DNA from: UBA5862 sp002408105
GTDB taxonomy: Bacteria > Pseudomonadota > Gammaproteobacteria > Pseudomonadales > UBA5862
Assembly (NCBI GenBank): GCA_034189125.1
Contig: JAXHVB010000094.1
Coordinates: 1 to 64,000, forward strand
Length of the DNA: 64,000 nucleotides
Direction: 5' to 3'
Both the position numbers and the translations under genes were made by a program. Position 1 is the stretch's first letter. Each line of letters starts with the position of its first letter. The notes beneath the pieces are model-generated. The model did no database searches. It was not told the DNA's origin and saw only the letters and a list, made by a program, of their open reading frames with translations. Shown here piece after piece: positions 23,528 through 35,634 of the stretch.

Positions 23528-24976
23528 TCATTCTTCGCGAGTGCGGGACCGGCCTCGAACTTCTGTCTGTAACGCCTCAATCGGGCGGATCCAGGGGTCC
23601 ATGCGCCGCATGTCAGGCTCCAAATCGGTGCGTGCTTTAGCGGCCGCCTCACGGGATGGGTAGAGCCCCATCACCGCCACATACCACGGCCGGTTTTGGT
23701 GGCGCGTTTCGAGCAGGTAGCAATGTTCGCACCCCCCAAGTCCTTCAACGAAATCGATCACAGTGCGCAGGTGGTAGGAACCCAGAAACTGTAGGGTGTA
23801 CAGCCTCGGATTGAGCGCCAGGACCGCCGCCTCTCGCTCGCGCAGAAGGGCCCACTCTGGTGATTGCGCCGGCCCCAGCGGCGGCTGGTCGACAGCCCGC
23901 TGCTCTGGGTCTGGGTCCGCCAGGATCAGCGGTTCGGACTCGGCCTCCACCTTTGAATTGCCGCTCGGCGCAGGGGCCAATTCCGGGCCCGATTGATCTG
24001 GCTGATCCTGCGAAAACGCTCGCGCGATTGGAGGCTCTGGCTCCTCCTGCACCTGGCGCTGCGCTACAGCCAGGCCCGATTGCGCGCTCTGCTGAGCACT
24101 GGGGAGGACAACCTCAAGGCGTGCTCCTCTCTCCGGCTCCACCCCAGGCCCCTGCTTCCATGCCACCCATGCAAGTACCACGCCCACAGCCAACAACGCA
24201 GCGCCGTGGCGCCACAGTCGAAGCACCGGCGAGCTGAACACATTGGTCGTCGATGCACCTGACAGCCCTGCGTCCGGAGCCTGCCCCTCCAGGCGCTGCA
24301 ACAACGCAGCGACGGCCCCGGCTTCATGGTCGACCACGTGGCTGATGATGCCCCGGCGCTTGGCGGCACTCGGCAAGGGGCATCCCTGCGCAACGCACCA
24401 CGCGGAGAGAAAATCTTCGGCACTGTCCCGGGTCAATGGCGCGATCCGCAGCCGGTGGACACCCGTTGGCGCGGGCCAGGCGTCAACCGGACGTGCCAGC
24501 AGGACAACCGCCAACGGAGAAGCATTGTCGCTGTCATCGCCCTGGGCAAAAGACACCAGTGCCTGCACCTGCGCTGGTTCAAGCTGCTCACCATCATCCA
24601 GAATCAACAGCGTATGCAGGCCAGCCTCGCGCTCACGGAGCAGGGCCTGCGCAAGCGCCGCGGAATCCGTCCCTGACAAACCCAATTCTGTGGCAAGTGC
24701 CTCGCGCCAGCCAGGCCCGCCAACGCCTTGGACGGCCGACAGGCGGAGCACTCGAAGCCCCTCAAGTCCCTCTTCTTGTGCCCGTTCGGCGAGGCGGGTT
24801 TTGCCAACCCCTGGACCACCCTCGATGAGCAATACACCATCACCGAAACGCGCCCAATGCAGTATTGAAGCGACCAATGCATTTCGCCCTGCGCCGCCGA
24901 ACCAGAACCGCTGCGCTTGGGTCGCGCCGAGGATTGGGGCAGGCCGGGCTGCACGCGCTGTGGATCCATCACCCAT
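23528..24976 (-). CDS. DamX-like protein: AAA ATPase plus SPOR domain
   Basis: A predicted inner-membrane cell-division protein of about 482 residues. The N-terminal AAA domain (about 25-240) has a Walker A GGPGVGKT and Walker B LLILDDGE. A membrane helix (about 255-275, HGAALLAVGVVLAWVAW) is followed by a Pro/Glu/Gln-rich linker. The C-terminal SPOR domain (about 400-470, LYTLQFLGSYHLRTVIDFV) binds denuded septal peptidoglycan in this family. Position after aroK-aroB matches E. coli damX and the equivalent Pseudomonas gene. The ATG at 24976 is preferred to the GTG two codons upstream. Confidence 0.85.
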   Translation of the reverse strand: MGDGSTARAARPAPILGATQAQRFWFGGAGRNALVASILHWARFGDGVLLIEGGPGVGKTRLAERAQEEGLEGLRVLRLSAVQGVGGPGWREALATELGLSGTDSAALAQALLREREAGLHTLLILDDGEQLEPAQVQALVSFAQGDDSDNASPLAVVLLARPVDAWPAPTGVHRLRIAPLTRDSAEDFLSAWCVAQGCPLPSAAKRRGIISHVVDHEAGAVAALLQRLEGQAPDAGLSGASTTNVFSSPVLRLWRHGAALLAVGVVLAWVAWKQGPGVEPERGARLEVVLPSAQQSAQSGLAVAQRQVQEEPEPPIARAFSQDQPDQSGPELAPAPSGNSKVEAESEPLILADPDPEQRAVDQPPLGPAQSPEWALLREREAAVLALNPRLYTLQFLGSYHLRTVIDFVEGLGGCEHCYLLETRHQNRPWYVAVMGLYPSREAAAKARTDLEPDMRRMDPWIRPIEALQTEVRGRSRTREE

Positions 24977-24990
24977 GGCCACCCCCGCTG

Positions 24991-26073
24991 TCAGGACATG
25001 CGCACCTGTTCCAAAGTTGCTCGCAGATGAACCGAATCTGGAGCACGAAGGACCTCCGCCTGTCCGATGCCCCGAAGCAATACAAGCCTCATCTCGCCAC
25101 CTGCAACCTTTTTGTCGAGACGCATGGCGTCAAGAAGCGCATCAGTGGCCAGTTCCTTAGGGGCCGCAGTCGGCAAGCCAAAGGCCCCAAACACTGCTGC
25201 GATCTTCGCAATCTGATGCTCCGGACACCACCCGAGACGTACCGACAAATCCACTGCCATCATGGTGCCCATCGCCACCGCCTCTCCATGAAGCCATTGC
25301 GAATAACCAGTCTCGGTTTCGATCGCATGCCCAAAGGTGTGCCCCAGGTTCAGCAGCGCGCGTTCACCCGCTTCGCGCTCGTCTGCTGCGACAACCGCCG
25401 CTTTATGTTCGCAGCTTCGCCGCACCGCCTCAGCCACTGCCTCTGCCTCGCGCGCGCGGAGTTGTTCAAGATGCTGCTCGATCCAGTCGAAAAACGCCGC
25501 GTCGCGGATCAACCCATACTTGATGACCTCGGCCATGCCGGCAGCGAACTCACGGGCCGGCAACGACTCCAGGGTCGAGGTATCGGCCACCACCAGCTGC
25601 GGTTGATGGAACGCCCCGATCATGTTTTTTCCGAGTGGATGGTTGACACCGGTTTTTCCGCCGACCGAGGAATCAACCTGCGCCAGCAGGGTCGTTGGAA
25701 CCTGGACGAAATTGACCCCCCTTTGGTAGCACGCCGCAGCGAAGCCCGTCAGGTCGCCGATGACGCCACCGCCAAGCGCGATCAGGGTGGTGTCGCGCCC
25801 ATGTCGGTGGCTCAAAAGGTGGGTCCAGATGCGCTCGGCGCTTTCCAGGGTCTTGTGGCGTTCACCATCGGGAAGCACCAAAGTGTCGATCCGCAGGCCC
25901 TGCAGGCCAGCGAGCAAAGGCTCAAGGTACAGCTCCGCCACAGAGTCGTTGCTGACCACAAGCGCGCGGTCACGGATGCGCGGGGCGATCCATTGCGAAT
26001 CGCCGAGCAGCTTCTGGCCAATCAAGATGGGATAACTGTGCTGCCCAAGGGGCACCTGGACCTCAAACTGCAT
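24991..26073 (-). CDS. aroB: 3-Dehydroquinate synthase
   Basis: Cyclises DAHP to 3-dehydroquinate, second step of the shikimate pathway, using NAD and a divalent metal. The 360-residue product has the NAD site [40 protein letters not shown], and metal-binding residues in GMAEVIKYG and [12 protein letters not shown]. The length matches E. coli AroB (362). It lies between aroK and the DamX-like gene, about 50 bases after aroK. Confidence 0.98.
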   Translation of the reverse strand: MQFEVQVPLGQHSYPILIGQKLLGDSQWIAPRIRDRALVVSNDSVAELYLEPLLAGLQGLRIDTLVLPDGERHKTLESAERIWTHLLSHRHGRDTTLIALGGGVIGDLTGFAAACYQRGVNFVQVPTTLLAQVDSSVGGKTGVNHPLGKNMIGAFHQPQLVVADTSTLESLPAREFAAGMAEVIKYGLIRDAAFFDWIEQHLEQLRAREAEAVAEAVRRSCEHKAAVVAADEREAGERALLNLGHTFGHAIETETGYSQWLHGEAVAMGTMMAVDLSVRLGWCPEHQIAKIAAVFGAFGLPTAAPKELATDALLDAMRLDKKVAGGEMRLVLLRGIGQAEVLRAPDSVHLRATLEQVRMS

Positions 26074-26125
26074 ACACGCCTCAACCTGAACACGGCACGC
26101 GGGCCGATGTGCGGAGGTGTCGCGT

Positions 26126-26677
26126 TCAGCCGCCGTCTGGGTCGGAGGGAGAAAATTGGCGGGCCAAGTCTTGCGCTACAGACCTCGGCGCGCGGCCCTC
26201 GGTGTCCACCACACGGTCCGCGACCTCTCGGTACAGCGGATCCCGTTCGACGAACAGACGCCTCAACACCCCCAAAGGGTCGTCGGATTGTAACAGAGGC
26301 CGGTTTGGGTCACGCCGTGTGCGCTCGAACTGCTGCTCCGGGGATGATTTGAGGTAGATCACTTCACCGCCTTGCGCCAGCAGTGCACGGTTGCTCTCGG
26401 CGACCACCGCCCCGCCCCCTGTGGCAATCACAGCGTTGGAGAGGTTGACCAACTCCGCCAGCATGGCGGACTCGCGCTTACGAAAACCTGCCTCGCCTTC
26501 AACGTCAAAGATCCAGCCGATGTCGGCTCCACAGCGTTCTTCGATCATCTGGTCGCTGTCAAAGAAATCCAGCCCCAGCCGCTTTGCCAGCAACCGGCCG
26601 ATGGTGCTTTTTCCAGCCCCCATGGGGCCAACCAAAATGATGCTGCTACTAGAAGGTCTTGTCACGGGGCGAGCCAA
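26126..26677 (-). CDS. aroK: Shikimate kinase
   Basis: Phosphorylates shikimate with ATP. About 183 residues. Walker A is [11 protein letters not shown], the shikimate-binding Asp/Arg lie in FFDSDQMIE and FRKRES, the conserved GGGAV loop is present, and the LID arginine is in [11 protein letters not shown]. The frame starts with TTG at 26677, directly after the pilQ TGA; a GTG four codons in is the alternative. Neither has a strong ribosome-binding site, which suggests translational coupling to pilQ. Confidence 0.96.
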   Translation of the reverse strand: MARPVTRPSSSSIILVGPMGAGKSTIGRLLAKRLGLDFFDSDQMIEERCGADIGWIFDVEGEAGFRKRESAMLAELVNLSNAVIATGGGAVVAESNRALLAQGGEVIYLKSSPEQQFERTRRDPNRPLLQSDDPLGVLRRLFVERDPLYREVADRVVDTEGRAPRSVAQDLARQFSPSDPDGG

Positions 26678-28759
26678 TCAGCGCAAGCTGAGTTCCTCGC
26701 TGACCAACCGGGGAGTAATGAAGATCAGCAATTCGGTCTTTTCGTTGGTGTCCACGGTCCGCTTGAACAACCGGCCCACGTAGGGAATGTCCCCAAGAAA
26801 TGGGGTTTTGGTCTCAGTGCTGGTTTCAACCGATGTGAAAATGCCACCGAGCACCACGGTTTCTCCGTCATCGACCAGTACCTGCGTGTTGATCCGTGTG
26901 GTGTCGATCACCGGAATTCCATCCGAAGTCTCGGCGCCTTGCTCGTCCTGGTTCACCTGCAGGTCCATCATGATGCGGCCATCGGGGGTGATCTGTGGCG
27001 TCACACGCAGACCCAAGACCGCCGATTTAAATGATGTCGAGGTCGCGCCACTCGAGGTCGCTTCCTGGTACGGAATCTCCGTTCCCGACTCGATCAATGC
27101 GGTCTGCCCGTCGGCAGTCAGCACCTTGGGCTGGGCAACCGTCTCGCTCTCTCCCATGTCTTCCAGTGCAGAAAGCTGCAGGTTGAGAATCCGAGAACTG
27201 GTCGAGATGCCGAACGCGATGGAACTGGCACCGGATCCGGTCACGCCCAGGTCCACTACAGCTCCTGGACTGACTACCCCACCCGACACTGGCCCACCTC
27301 CAAGATTGAATCCATCGCTGCTGTTGGCGTCGTAGCTGCCACCCCACTGAATACCGAGTTCCTCGCTGGCGCTCGTGTTGGCACGAACGATCCGGGCTTC
27401 GATCAACACCTGACGCACTGGTATGTCGAGGGTACGCAGCATGCGGCGAATCTCAACAATTTTGTCCGCTGTGTCCTGCACAATCAGCAGATTGGTGCGG
27501 GTATCGACCGTGGCGCTGCCGCGCGAAGACAGAATGCTCTGCTTCCCGGACAGCAAGCCCAGGATGTCGCTTGCCTTGGCGTAGTTCACCTCGATGAACT
27601 CTGTGGTCAGCGGAGCCAATTCAGCCACCTGCCGGCTGGTCTCCAATTCAAGCTTTTCGCGCGCTGCGATCTCAGCCGCAGGCGCCACCATCAACACATT
27701 GCCAATCAGCCGCTTGTCGAGCCCCTTGGTCTTCAAAACCAAATCCAGCGCTTGGTCCCAGGGAACGTTCTTGAGGCGCAAAGTGATGCGGCCGGTGACC
27801 GTGTCACTTGCCACGAGGTTCAAATCGGTGAAGTCAGCGATCAACTGCAGCACCGAACGGACTTCAATGTCCTGGAAATTCAGCGACAGTTTTTCTCCAG
27901 TGTACGCAAACCGCTGCTGGCTGGGATCGGCTTCGTCTTCCGCCGTGAGTGGCTTCACGTCCAAGGTGAATTCGCGGTCGGTTTGATACGCAAGGTACTC
28001 GTATCGGCCGTCCGGGGTGATCTCAAGCACGACCGCATTGTCTTGCTGAAAGGCGTCGATGGTGCTGACTGGCGTGGCAAAGTCGGAAACGTCCAAGCGC
28101 CGCTGCAGTGTTTCTGGCAAGCGGGCGCTGCCGAAGCGGACACGAATCTTTCCACTTTGTTCAGCCACATCGACCGAGGTTCCCGGCGCACTCAACTGCA
28201 CCATAAGGCGACCGGCACCTGCTTCACCGCGCCGAAAATCAATGTCTTGAACCGATATCCGAGTCAAGGCGGTGGTCGCCGAGCGTGGCTGTGAAACAGC
28301 AGGTTTCGGTGCGGAAGCCACAGCGGTCTGCGCGCGGGAACCCAGCACGAGCGTCATCGTGCGATCGCTGCGTGTGGTCTCGTACGGCACCAGGTCGACA
28401 AGCTTGACGATCAACCGGGTGCGGTCTTGCGCTTCGACCACGGTGACGTTGCGGGCGTTGCTCGAGTCCAGTTTGTGCTGTTTTCGTTCGAGCGCACTTT
28501 TTACACCCACCAGGTCAATGGCGATTCGCGCCGGCTGCTCCACACTGTATCCCTGCGGCTCCGGGGGCGGGCCATCGAAGTGCAACTGAATTTGCATTCG
28601 GTCGTTGGACAGGGTGGAGAACTCAATGTCGGTCAGCTGAACGGGATCCGCTGCGTGCAGCACCCCCGAAAAAGTCGCCAACATCCAGAGCAGTAAACCG
28701 CCACGCCAGCGGAGAATGTGGGCGACTGCGCCGGAATAACTGTCAGTGGTTCCATTCAT
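26678..28759 (-). CDS. pilQ: Type IV pilus secretin PilQ
   Basis: Outer-membrane channel for the type IV pilus. About 693 residues: signal peptide ending near SGVLHAADP, two AMIN domains (about 40-270) that bind peptidoglycan, an STN/N0 domain (FQDIEVRSVLQLIADFTDLNLV), an N1 domain (TEFIEVNYAKASDIL), then the secretin core with VPRQVLIEARI-like and VAQPKVLTADGQTALIESG segments and the end KTELLIFITPRLV. The ATG at 28759 has GGAGAG five bases upstream; an ATG at 28792 overlapping the pilP stop is the alternative. It is the last pil gene. Confidence 0.96.
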   Translation of the reverse strand: MNGTTDSYSGAVAHILRWRGGLLLWMLATFSGVLHAADPVQLTDIEFSTLSNDRMQIQLHFDGPPPEPQGYSVEQPARIAIDLVGVKSALERKQHKLDSSNARNVTVVEAQDRTRLIVKLVDLVPYETTRSDRTMTLVLGSRAQTAVASAPKPAVSQPRSATTALTRISVQDIDFRRGEAGAGRLMVQLSAPGTSVDVAEQSGKIRVRFGSARLPETLQRRLDVSDFATPVSTIDAFQQDNAVVLEITPDGRYEYLAYQTDREFTLDVKPLTAEDEADPSQQRFAYTGEKLSLNFQDIEVRSVLQLIADFTDLNLVASDTVTGRITLRLKNVPWDQALDLVLKTKGLDKRLIGNVLMVAPAAEIAAREKLELETSRQVAELAPLTTEFIEVNYAKASDILGLLSGKQSILSSRGSATVDTRTNLLIVQDTADKIVEIRRMLRTLDIPVRQVLIEARIVRANTSASEELGIQWGGSYDANSSDGFNLGGGPVSGGVVSPGAVVDLGVTGSGASSIAFGISTSSRILNLQLSALEDMGESETVAQPKVLTADGQTALIESGTEIPYQEATSSGATSTSFKSAVLGLRVTPQITPDGRIMMDLQVNQDEQGAETSDGIPVIDTTRINTQVLVDDGETVVLGGIFTSVETSTETKTPFLGDIPYVGRLFKRTVDTNEKTELLIFITPRLVSEELSLR

Positions 28760-28788
28760 GCTTGCTTCTCTCCAACCCACGCGAGCGG

Positions 28789-29331
28789 TCATTGCGCTTC
28801 TCTGAGGTCTAGGGTTCTTGGCCGTTCAACCCAGCCACCTTGTCCGTCTGGAACAATCTCCAGCAATTCGATGTGTGCCTCGTCCACTGCGGTAACCTTC
28901 CCGTGGTTGCGGCCGAGGTAATTGCCCTCAGTCACGCGGTAAATGTCTCCTTCAGCATCCGCAATCAGGGCCCAGCGCGCCTGACCGCGCTGCATGACGC
29001 CAACCATGTTTAGGGCCGTGATGTTGAAGTTTTCAAGGTATTCCCGCGGACGGTTCGGGTCTGGCTCCACCTGGCTGTTGCTGTCCCGTTGTTGAACAAC
29101 CACGATCTCAATGGGTTGCTCGAAGGGGCTGCGTTTCCCTGCAGCCGAGTACGCAAAGGATTCGTACGGACGAAACTGGGGCAGCGGTTCTACGCGGCCG
29201 GAGGGCTTTGTCTTCACTTCGTCGACGTAGGCCCGCAAATCGGCCACAGGATCGCTGCCCGCACAACCAACAAGGGCGACAGCAACCGCCCCCAGCGCCA
29301 TCAATCGACTCATCAGAACACACGCACGCAT
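28789..29331 (-). CDS. pilP: Type IV pilus alignment lipoprotein PilP
   Basis: A 180-residue inner-membrane lipoprotein. The signal ends at a lipobox, ALVGC (Cys23), followed by AGSDPVADLRAYV. The conserved PilP core includes KTKPSGRVEPLPQFRPYESF, RSPFEQP and VGVMQRGQARWALI. It links the PilN-PilO dimer to the secretin PilQ in the periplasm. Its ATG immediately follows the pilO stop, and its stop lies just before pilQ, so the cluster is one operon. Confidence 0.95.
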   Translation of the reverse strand: MRACVLMSRLMALGAVAVALVGCAGSDPVADLRAYVDEVKTKPSGRVEPLPQFRPYESFAYSAAGKRSPFEQPIEIVVVQQRDSNSQVEPDPNRPREYLENFNITALNMVGVMQRGQARWALIADAEGDIYRVTEGNYLGRNHGKVTAVDEAHIELLEIVPDGQGGWVERPRTLDLREAQ

Positions 29332-29958
29332 CTATCTGTCCCCGCCTTTGTAGCGGTAGGTCTTGGCAATCACCCGCACCCGCAGCAGTGCTGAGTTCCC
29401 AATCGGAGTCAGGGTAAAGTCATGCAGGGTCACGATTCGCGGCAAGGCCGAAACGCCTGAAACAAAGGCTGCGATGTCGTGGTACCCGCCTTGCGCCACA
29501 ATCTCGATCGGCAATTCCACATAGAACTCGCGCTCGGTTTCACGTTTCAGGTTGATGCTGTCGAACTCAAGCCCCGCACCGAGCCCGGTGTGCGTGATGT
29601 CTTCAAGTAGACCTGGCACCTCGGTGTCCTTGGGCAGCTGTTCAAGCAAAACTGCAAAGGAGTTTTCCATGTCGACCATTTGGCTGCGGTAGGCTTCCAA
29701 GTTCGCGGCCTGAAAAGCTTTGGTCTCAAGGGTCGACTTCAACTGCTCTTCCTCGCGAACCGCTGCAGAATGCGCATCCCGCAAAGCGCTCAGATGGAAA
29801 AAATGGCCTGCTCCAAGCACAACGATAAACACCAGTATCGCGAGCGCAATTTTGACGAAGATCGGCCAAGAGCCGATGTTTTCAAAATCCAAGTCCGAGA
29901 GGTCGATCTCGTTGAGGTTGAGTTCTCGTAGCTTTTTTACTTGATCAGAAAACGCCAC
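29332..29958 (-). CDS. pilO: Type IV pilus inner-membrane protein PilO
   Basis: A 208-residue bitopic protein: a short cytoplasmic tail (residues 1-30), one membrane helix (about 33-52, FVKIALAILVFIVVLGAGHFF), a coiled coil (about 60-105) and a ferredoxin-like periplasmic domain. It pairs with PilN to form the alignment subcomplex. It starts with GTG (VAFSDQVKKLREL). It has nine bases to pilN upstream and abuts pilP. Confidence 0.95.
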   Translation of the reverse strand: MAFSDQVKKLRELNLNEIDLSDLDFENIGSWPIFVKIALAILVFIVVLGAGHFFHLSALRDAHSAAVREEEQLKSTLETKAFQAANLEAYRSQMVDMENSFAVLLEQLPKDTEVPGLLEDITHTGLGAGLEFDSINLKRETEREFYVELPIEIVAQGGYHDIAAFVSGVSALPRIVTLHDFTLTPIGNSALLRVRVIAKTYRYKGGDR

Positions 29959-29967
29959 AACGTGCCC

Positions 29968-30527
29968 CTAGTCCGACTCACCGGCGTCCGGGGTGGTCTG
30001 CTGTACCACCAGATTGAAATCATTGGCCTGCTCGCCGAAGGACGGATTGGATGTAACGCCCAGCAGGTTCGGCTCGGTGAACCAATCGGAACCGTCAAAC
30101 CGGCGCATGAGCGCAGAGACCCGGTTGTTCGACTTCGCCGTCCCACGAATGCGCAGCTCCTGCCCCCGCTTCTCGACGTTGGTGTAATAGACGCCATCCG
30201 GAAGCGTTTGGACCAGCTCATCGAAGACCCGCACGATCACCGGACGATTGCCCTGCAAGGACTGGATCACCTCCATGCGTTCGACCAATTCATCGCGCCG
30301 GCGCCGCAAACCTGAAATTTCGGTGATTTTTCGATTCAACTCACTGATCTCAGCGTTGAGATAGGCATTGCGTGCCTGCTGAGACTCGATCCGCGCCGTG
30401 TAGTACCGGTCAACGCCCACCACCACAAGCGCGCCTCCAACGGCCACCAGGGCCAGAGTCGAAAGGTATTGCTTGCGGCGCTGTTCTCTGAGCGCTTCGC
30501 GCCAGGGCAGTAGATTGATCTTCGCCA

Positions 30528-30528
<1 letters not shown>
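29968..30528 (-). CDS. pilN: Type IV pilus inner-membrane protein PilN
   Basis: A 186-residue bitopic protein whose N-terminus MAKINLLPWREALREQRRKQ is the conserved segment that docks in the groove of PilM. A membrane helix (about 22-42), a coiled coil (about 45-95) and a ferredoxin-like fold follow. ATG overlaps the last base of the pilM stop (TAATG). Confidence 0.96.
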
Positions 30529-31960
<1,432 letters not shown>

Positions 31961-34348
31961 ATGCCTCATTTATTGCGCTGGATGTTGCTCTTTTTTCTGA
32001 CCGGCTCGCTCGCCGCTGGCGGCTTGCTGTGGCGCAGCTACGCTGACCTGCCCGACGTCAACCAACTGCGCTCGGTGGAGTTGGAGACTCCGCTGCAGGT
32101 GTTCAGTAAAGACGGCGAGCTGATCGGAGAGTTTGGCGAAAAGCGCCGCCGCCCGGTGCGCTACGCCGAAATCCCCTCGGTCTTCATCGACGCGTTCCTC
32201 GCTGCCGAGGACGACCGATTTTTCTCCCACCACGGGGTCGACCTGAACGGGCTGGTGCGAGCTGCCTGGCAGCTGGCCTCAAGCGGTCACATCCAAACCG
32301 GGGGCAGCACCATCACCATGCAGGTGGCCAAGAACTTTTTCCTCAGCCACGAACGCACTTTCCAACGAAAATTCAAAGAAATTCTTCTCGCCGTAAAAAT
32401 CGAGCGGGAGCTGACAAAAGAGGAAATACTGGAGCTTTATCTGAACAAGATTTTTCTCGGCAACCGGGCCTATGGCATCGCCGCAGCCGCCGAGGTCTAC
32501 TACGGACAAGACATCCAGGCCCTCGACCTTGCGCAGGTCGCCATGATTGCAGGCTTGCCCAAAGCCCCCTCTGCGTACAACCCGCTGGTCAACCCAGAAC
32601 GCGCCAAGATTCGGCGCGACTGGATTCTGCAACGAATGCATTCACTGGGGACGATCGACGAATCCGCCATGCAGAGCGCGACCGGGGCGCCCATTCTGGC
32701 GCAGTACCACGGCGCCCAACCCGCACTGGGGGCCCCTCACATCGCTGAAATGGCTCGCAGTTGGATGGTCGAACGCCTCGGCGAAAGGGCCTATACAGGG
32801 GGGTTTCGGGTCTACACCACAGTCAGTGGTCGCGCCCAACGTGCCGCTGTCGCTGCCGTATCCAACGGCCTCACAGAATACACCGAGCGCCACGGCTACC
32901 CGGGACCCGAAGCCCGGGCCACGCAAACGGAACTGGAGAGTCCTGATCAATACCTGGCATTGATTCGAGGGCGGCTGCCGCGTTACCCAGGCCTGACCCG
33001 CGGGCTGGTCACAGAGGTGTCAGGAAAAGAGGCAAAGGTCACCACCGAGGGAGGCGAGCAAGTGACACTGGGCTGGCCGGACTCGATGGACTGGGCTCGC
33101 CCTCAACTGGCCCAGGTCGACACCCTCGGACCCGCCCCGTCTCAGCCCAGCGACGTCGTCTCAAGAGGTGACTTCATTCACTTGCGCGCGATGCCCGAAG
33201 GCGACTGGCGACTCGCGGCCCGGCCCCAAGTACAGGGGGCACTGGTCGCCCTGAACCCAGGCACAGGTGGTATCGAAGCGCTGGTTGGAGGCCTCAACCC
33301 CAGTGACCGCTTCAACCGGGCCACACAAGCACAGCGCCAGCCCGGCTCTGCATTCAAGCCGTTCATTTACGCAGCCGCTCTGGCGAATGGTTACAGCGCA
33401 GCCTCCGTCATCAACGACGCGCCCATCGTGTTTCACGACCGCCAGCTCGAACAGAGCTGGCGCCCAGAGAACTCAAGCGGCGAGTTTGGCGGCCCCATGC
33501 GGTTGCGCGAAGCCCTTTACCGGTCCCGCAACCTGGTGTCCATTCGATTGTTGCAGGCACTGACGCCAGCCACCGCCATCGATTACCTGTCAACACTGGG
33601 ATTCGACGCGGAACGATTCCCGCCCGATCTTTCGCTCGCCCTGGGCAGTGCGACCGTCTCCCCGATGGAGTTGACGGCGGGTTACGCGATCCTTGCCAAC
33701 GGCGGATACCGTGTCGAACCGTACTGGATCGACCGGGTTGAGGGGGCGGACGGAGCCGTGATTTATCAAACGGTTCCAAGGGAAGCCTGCGCTGTTTGCG
33801 AGCAAGACCTGTTGCCCACCTTTGACGACACCATCGCGCAGGGCATGCCCGAAACTGCGCCACGGGTCATGGACCACCAGACCCGCTACCTCATGGTGAG
33901 CATGCTCAAGGATGTGGTTCGCCGCGGCACAGGAATCAACGCGAGGGCGCTGGGGCGGGGTGACATCGCCGGCAAAACCGGCACCACCAACGACCTCAAG
34001 GACGCCTGGTTCGCTGGCTTTACCCCGGAAATGGTCGCGGCAGTATGGGTGGGCTATGACGAGCCGAGAAAGCTCGGGGCACGTGAATACGGCAGCACCG
34101 CAGCGCTACCGATCTGGATTGACTTCATGGAAGTCGCGTTGGCGGGACGGCCCGAGGTAGAAGAGCCCCTTCCTCCCGGGCTTGTGACTGTGCGAATTGA
34201 CCCACGGACCGGGCTGCGGGCGAGCCCCGGGCAATCCGATGCGATCTTCGAGCTGTTCCGCCACACCCAACTGCCCGCGGAAGCACCTTCCGTCACCACC
34301 AACTCGGCAACGGGAGGCGATTCGCTGACACCAGACGAACTGTTCTAG
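31961..34348 (+). CDS. mrcA: Penicillin-binding protein 1A (bifunctional transglycosylase/transpeptidase)
   Basis: Polymerises and cross-links peptidoglycan at the inner membrane. About 795 residues: a membrane anchor (about 5-25), the GT51 transglycosylase with catalytic Glu83 in AAEDDRFFSHHG and GGSTITMQVAKN, the OB-like ODD domain typical of PBP1a, and the transpeptidase with SxxK Ser463 (PGSAFKPF), an SRN motif (YRSRNLVS) and KTGTT. ATG at 31961 (MPHLLRWM) gives a normal short cytoplasmic tail; an upstream in-frame TTG would add 20 residues. Location opposite pilM matches Pseudomonas ponA. Confidence 0.97.
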   Translation: MPHLLRWMLLFFLTGSLAAGGLLWRSYADLPDVNQLRSVELETPLQVFSKDGELIGEFGEKRRRPVRYAEIPSVFIDAFLAAEDDRFFSHHGVDLNGLVRAAWQLASSGHIQTGGSTITMQVAKNFFLSHERTFQRKFKEILLAVKIERELTKEEILELYLNKIFLGNRAYGIAAAAEVYYGQDIQALDLAQVAMIAGLPKAPSAYNPLVNPERAKIRRDWILQRMHSLGTIDESAMQSATGAPILAQYHGAQPALGAPHIAEMARSWMVERLGERAYTGGFRVYTTVSGRAQRAAVAAVSNGLTEYTERHGYPGPEARATQTELESPDQYLALIRGRLPRYPGLTRGLVTEVSGKEAKVTTEGGEQVTLGWPDSMDWARPQLAQVDTLGPAPSQPSDVVSRGDFIHLRAMPEGDWRLAARPQVQGALVALNPGTGGIEALVGGLNPSDRFNRATQAQRQPGSAFKPFIYAAALANGYSAASVINDAPIVFHDRQLEQSWRPENSSGEFGGPMRLREALYRSRNLVSIRLLQALTPATAIDYLSTLGFDAERFPPDLSLALGSATVSPMELTAGYAILANGGYRVEPYWIDRVEGADGAVIYQTVPREACAVCEQDLLPTFDDTIAQGMPETAPRVMDHQTRYLMVSMLKDVVRRGTGINARALGRGDIAGKTGTTNDLKDAWFAGFTPEMVAAVWVGYDEPRKLGAREYGSTAALPIWIDFMEVALAGRPEVEEPLPPGLVTVRIDPRTGLRASPGQSDAIFELFRHTQLPAEAPSVTTNSATGGDSLTPDELF

Positions 34349-34361
34349 CGGTGGCGGGTGT

Positions 34362-35624
34362 CTAAAGGTCGCCTAGACTGTCGATGGGGTAGTGGCCGGG
34401 CAGGGCGGATTGCGCCACCCCCGACTCCACTGCCGCCTGCGCCACCGCCATCGAGACACGGCCCAGCAACCGCGGGTCGGTGGGCTTGGGAATGATGTAT
34501 TCGGGCCCGAATTCAAGTCCGTCCAACTCGTACCCCCTCAGCACCTCGCGCGGCACAGGTTCATGCGCCAACTGGCGAATTGCCTCCACTGCGGCCACCT
34601 TCATGGCTTCGTTAATTTTCGCAGCACGCACGTCCAATGCACCCCGGAATATGAATGGAAAACACAGGACGTTGTTGACCTGGTTGGGAAAATCGGACCG
34701 GCCCGTCGCCATGATCAGATCAGAGCGGGTGTCGTGCGCCAACCGGGGCGCAATTTCAGGATCCGGATTGGAGCACGCAAAGACAACCGGGCGTGCAGCC
34801 ATGCGCTTGAGCACCTGCGCAGGAAACAAGTTGGGCCCGGAAAGCCCCACAAAGACATCGGCCCCTTCACAGGCATCGCTGAGGGTGCGCTTGTCCGTAT
34901 CGCGCGCAAACGATGCCTTGTATTGGCTGAGGTCATCACGCTCTGAGTGAATCACCCCTTTGCGGTCCAGCATGAAGATGCGCTCGGGGTCCGCACCCAA
35001 CGAAATGAGCAGACGCATGCAGGCAATCGCCGCTGCTCCTGCGCCCAAGCAGACGATTTGGGCTTCCCCGAGCCGCTTGCCCTGTAACTCAAGCGCGTTG
35101 AGGAGCCCGGCAGCGGTCACGATGGCAGTGCCGTGTTGGTCATCGTGAAACACCGGAATGGAGCACTGTTCGATGAGCACACGCTCAATCTCGAAGCACT
35201 CTGGCGCCTTGATGTCTTCCAAGTTGATGCCGCCGAAGGTATCGGCGATGCGCACCACCGTGTCGATAAACGCCTGAGGGCTCTCCGCGTTAACTTCGAT
35301 GTCGAACACATCGACTCCGGCAAAGCGCTTGAACAACACCCCCTTCCCTTCCATCACTGGTTTACTGGCAAGCGCACCCAAATCGCCAAGACCCAGAATC
35401 GCCGACCCGTTGGAAATCACCGCCACCAAGTTGCCCTTGGCAGTGTACCGATAGGCTGCATCCGGGTCGTTGGCAATTTCCCGCACTGGCTCGGCGACAC
35501 CTGGGCTGTAGGCCAGTGCCAGATCCTTGGCTGTCTCAGTGGGCTTGGTGATCTGCATTGCCACCTTTCCTGGCTTAGGAAGGGCGTGGTAGTCCAAAGC
35601 GGCTTGGCGCAACGAGTCTGACAT
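34362..35624 (-). CDS. Malic enzyme (malate dehydrogenase, oxaloacetate-decarboxylating)
   Basis: Converts malate to pyruvate and CO2 with NAD(P)+. 420 residues: the malic N-domain ([17 protein letters not shown], metal-binding [39 protein letters not shown]) and the NAD(P) domain ([17 protein letters not shown]). It lacks the phosphotransacetylase-like C-terminal domain of E. coli MaeB, so it is the short form. GGAG lies ten bases before the ATG and falls inside an inverted repeat. It converges with mrcA. Confidence 0.94.
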   Translation of the reverse strand: MSDSLRQAALDYHALPKPGKVAMQITKPTETAKDLALAYSPGVAEPVREIANDPDAAYRYTAKGNLVAVISNGSAILGLGDLGALASKPVMEGKGVLFKRFAGVDVFDIEVNAESPQAFIDTVVRIADTFGGINLEDIKAPECFEIERVLIEQCSIPVFHDDQHGTAIVTAAGLLNALELQGKRLGEAQIVCLGAGAAAIACMRLLISLGADPERIFMLDRKGVIHSERDDLSQYKASFARDTDKRTLSDACEGADVFVGLSGPNLFPAQVLKRMAARPVVFACSNPDPEIAPRLAHDTRSDLIMATGRSDFPNQVNNVLCFPFIFRGALDVRAAKINEAMKVAAVEAIRQLAHEPVPREVLRGYELDGLEFGPEYIIPKPTDPRLLGRVSMAVAQAAVESGVAQSALPGHYPIDSLGDL

Positions 35625-35634
35625 GGCGTGTGGG

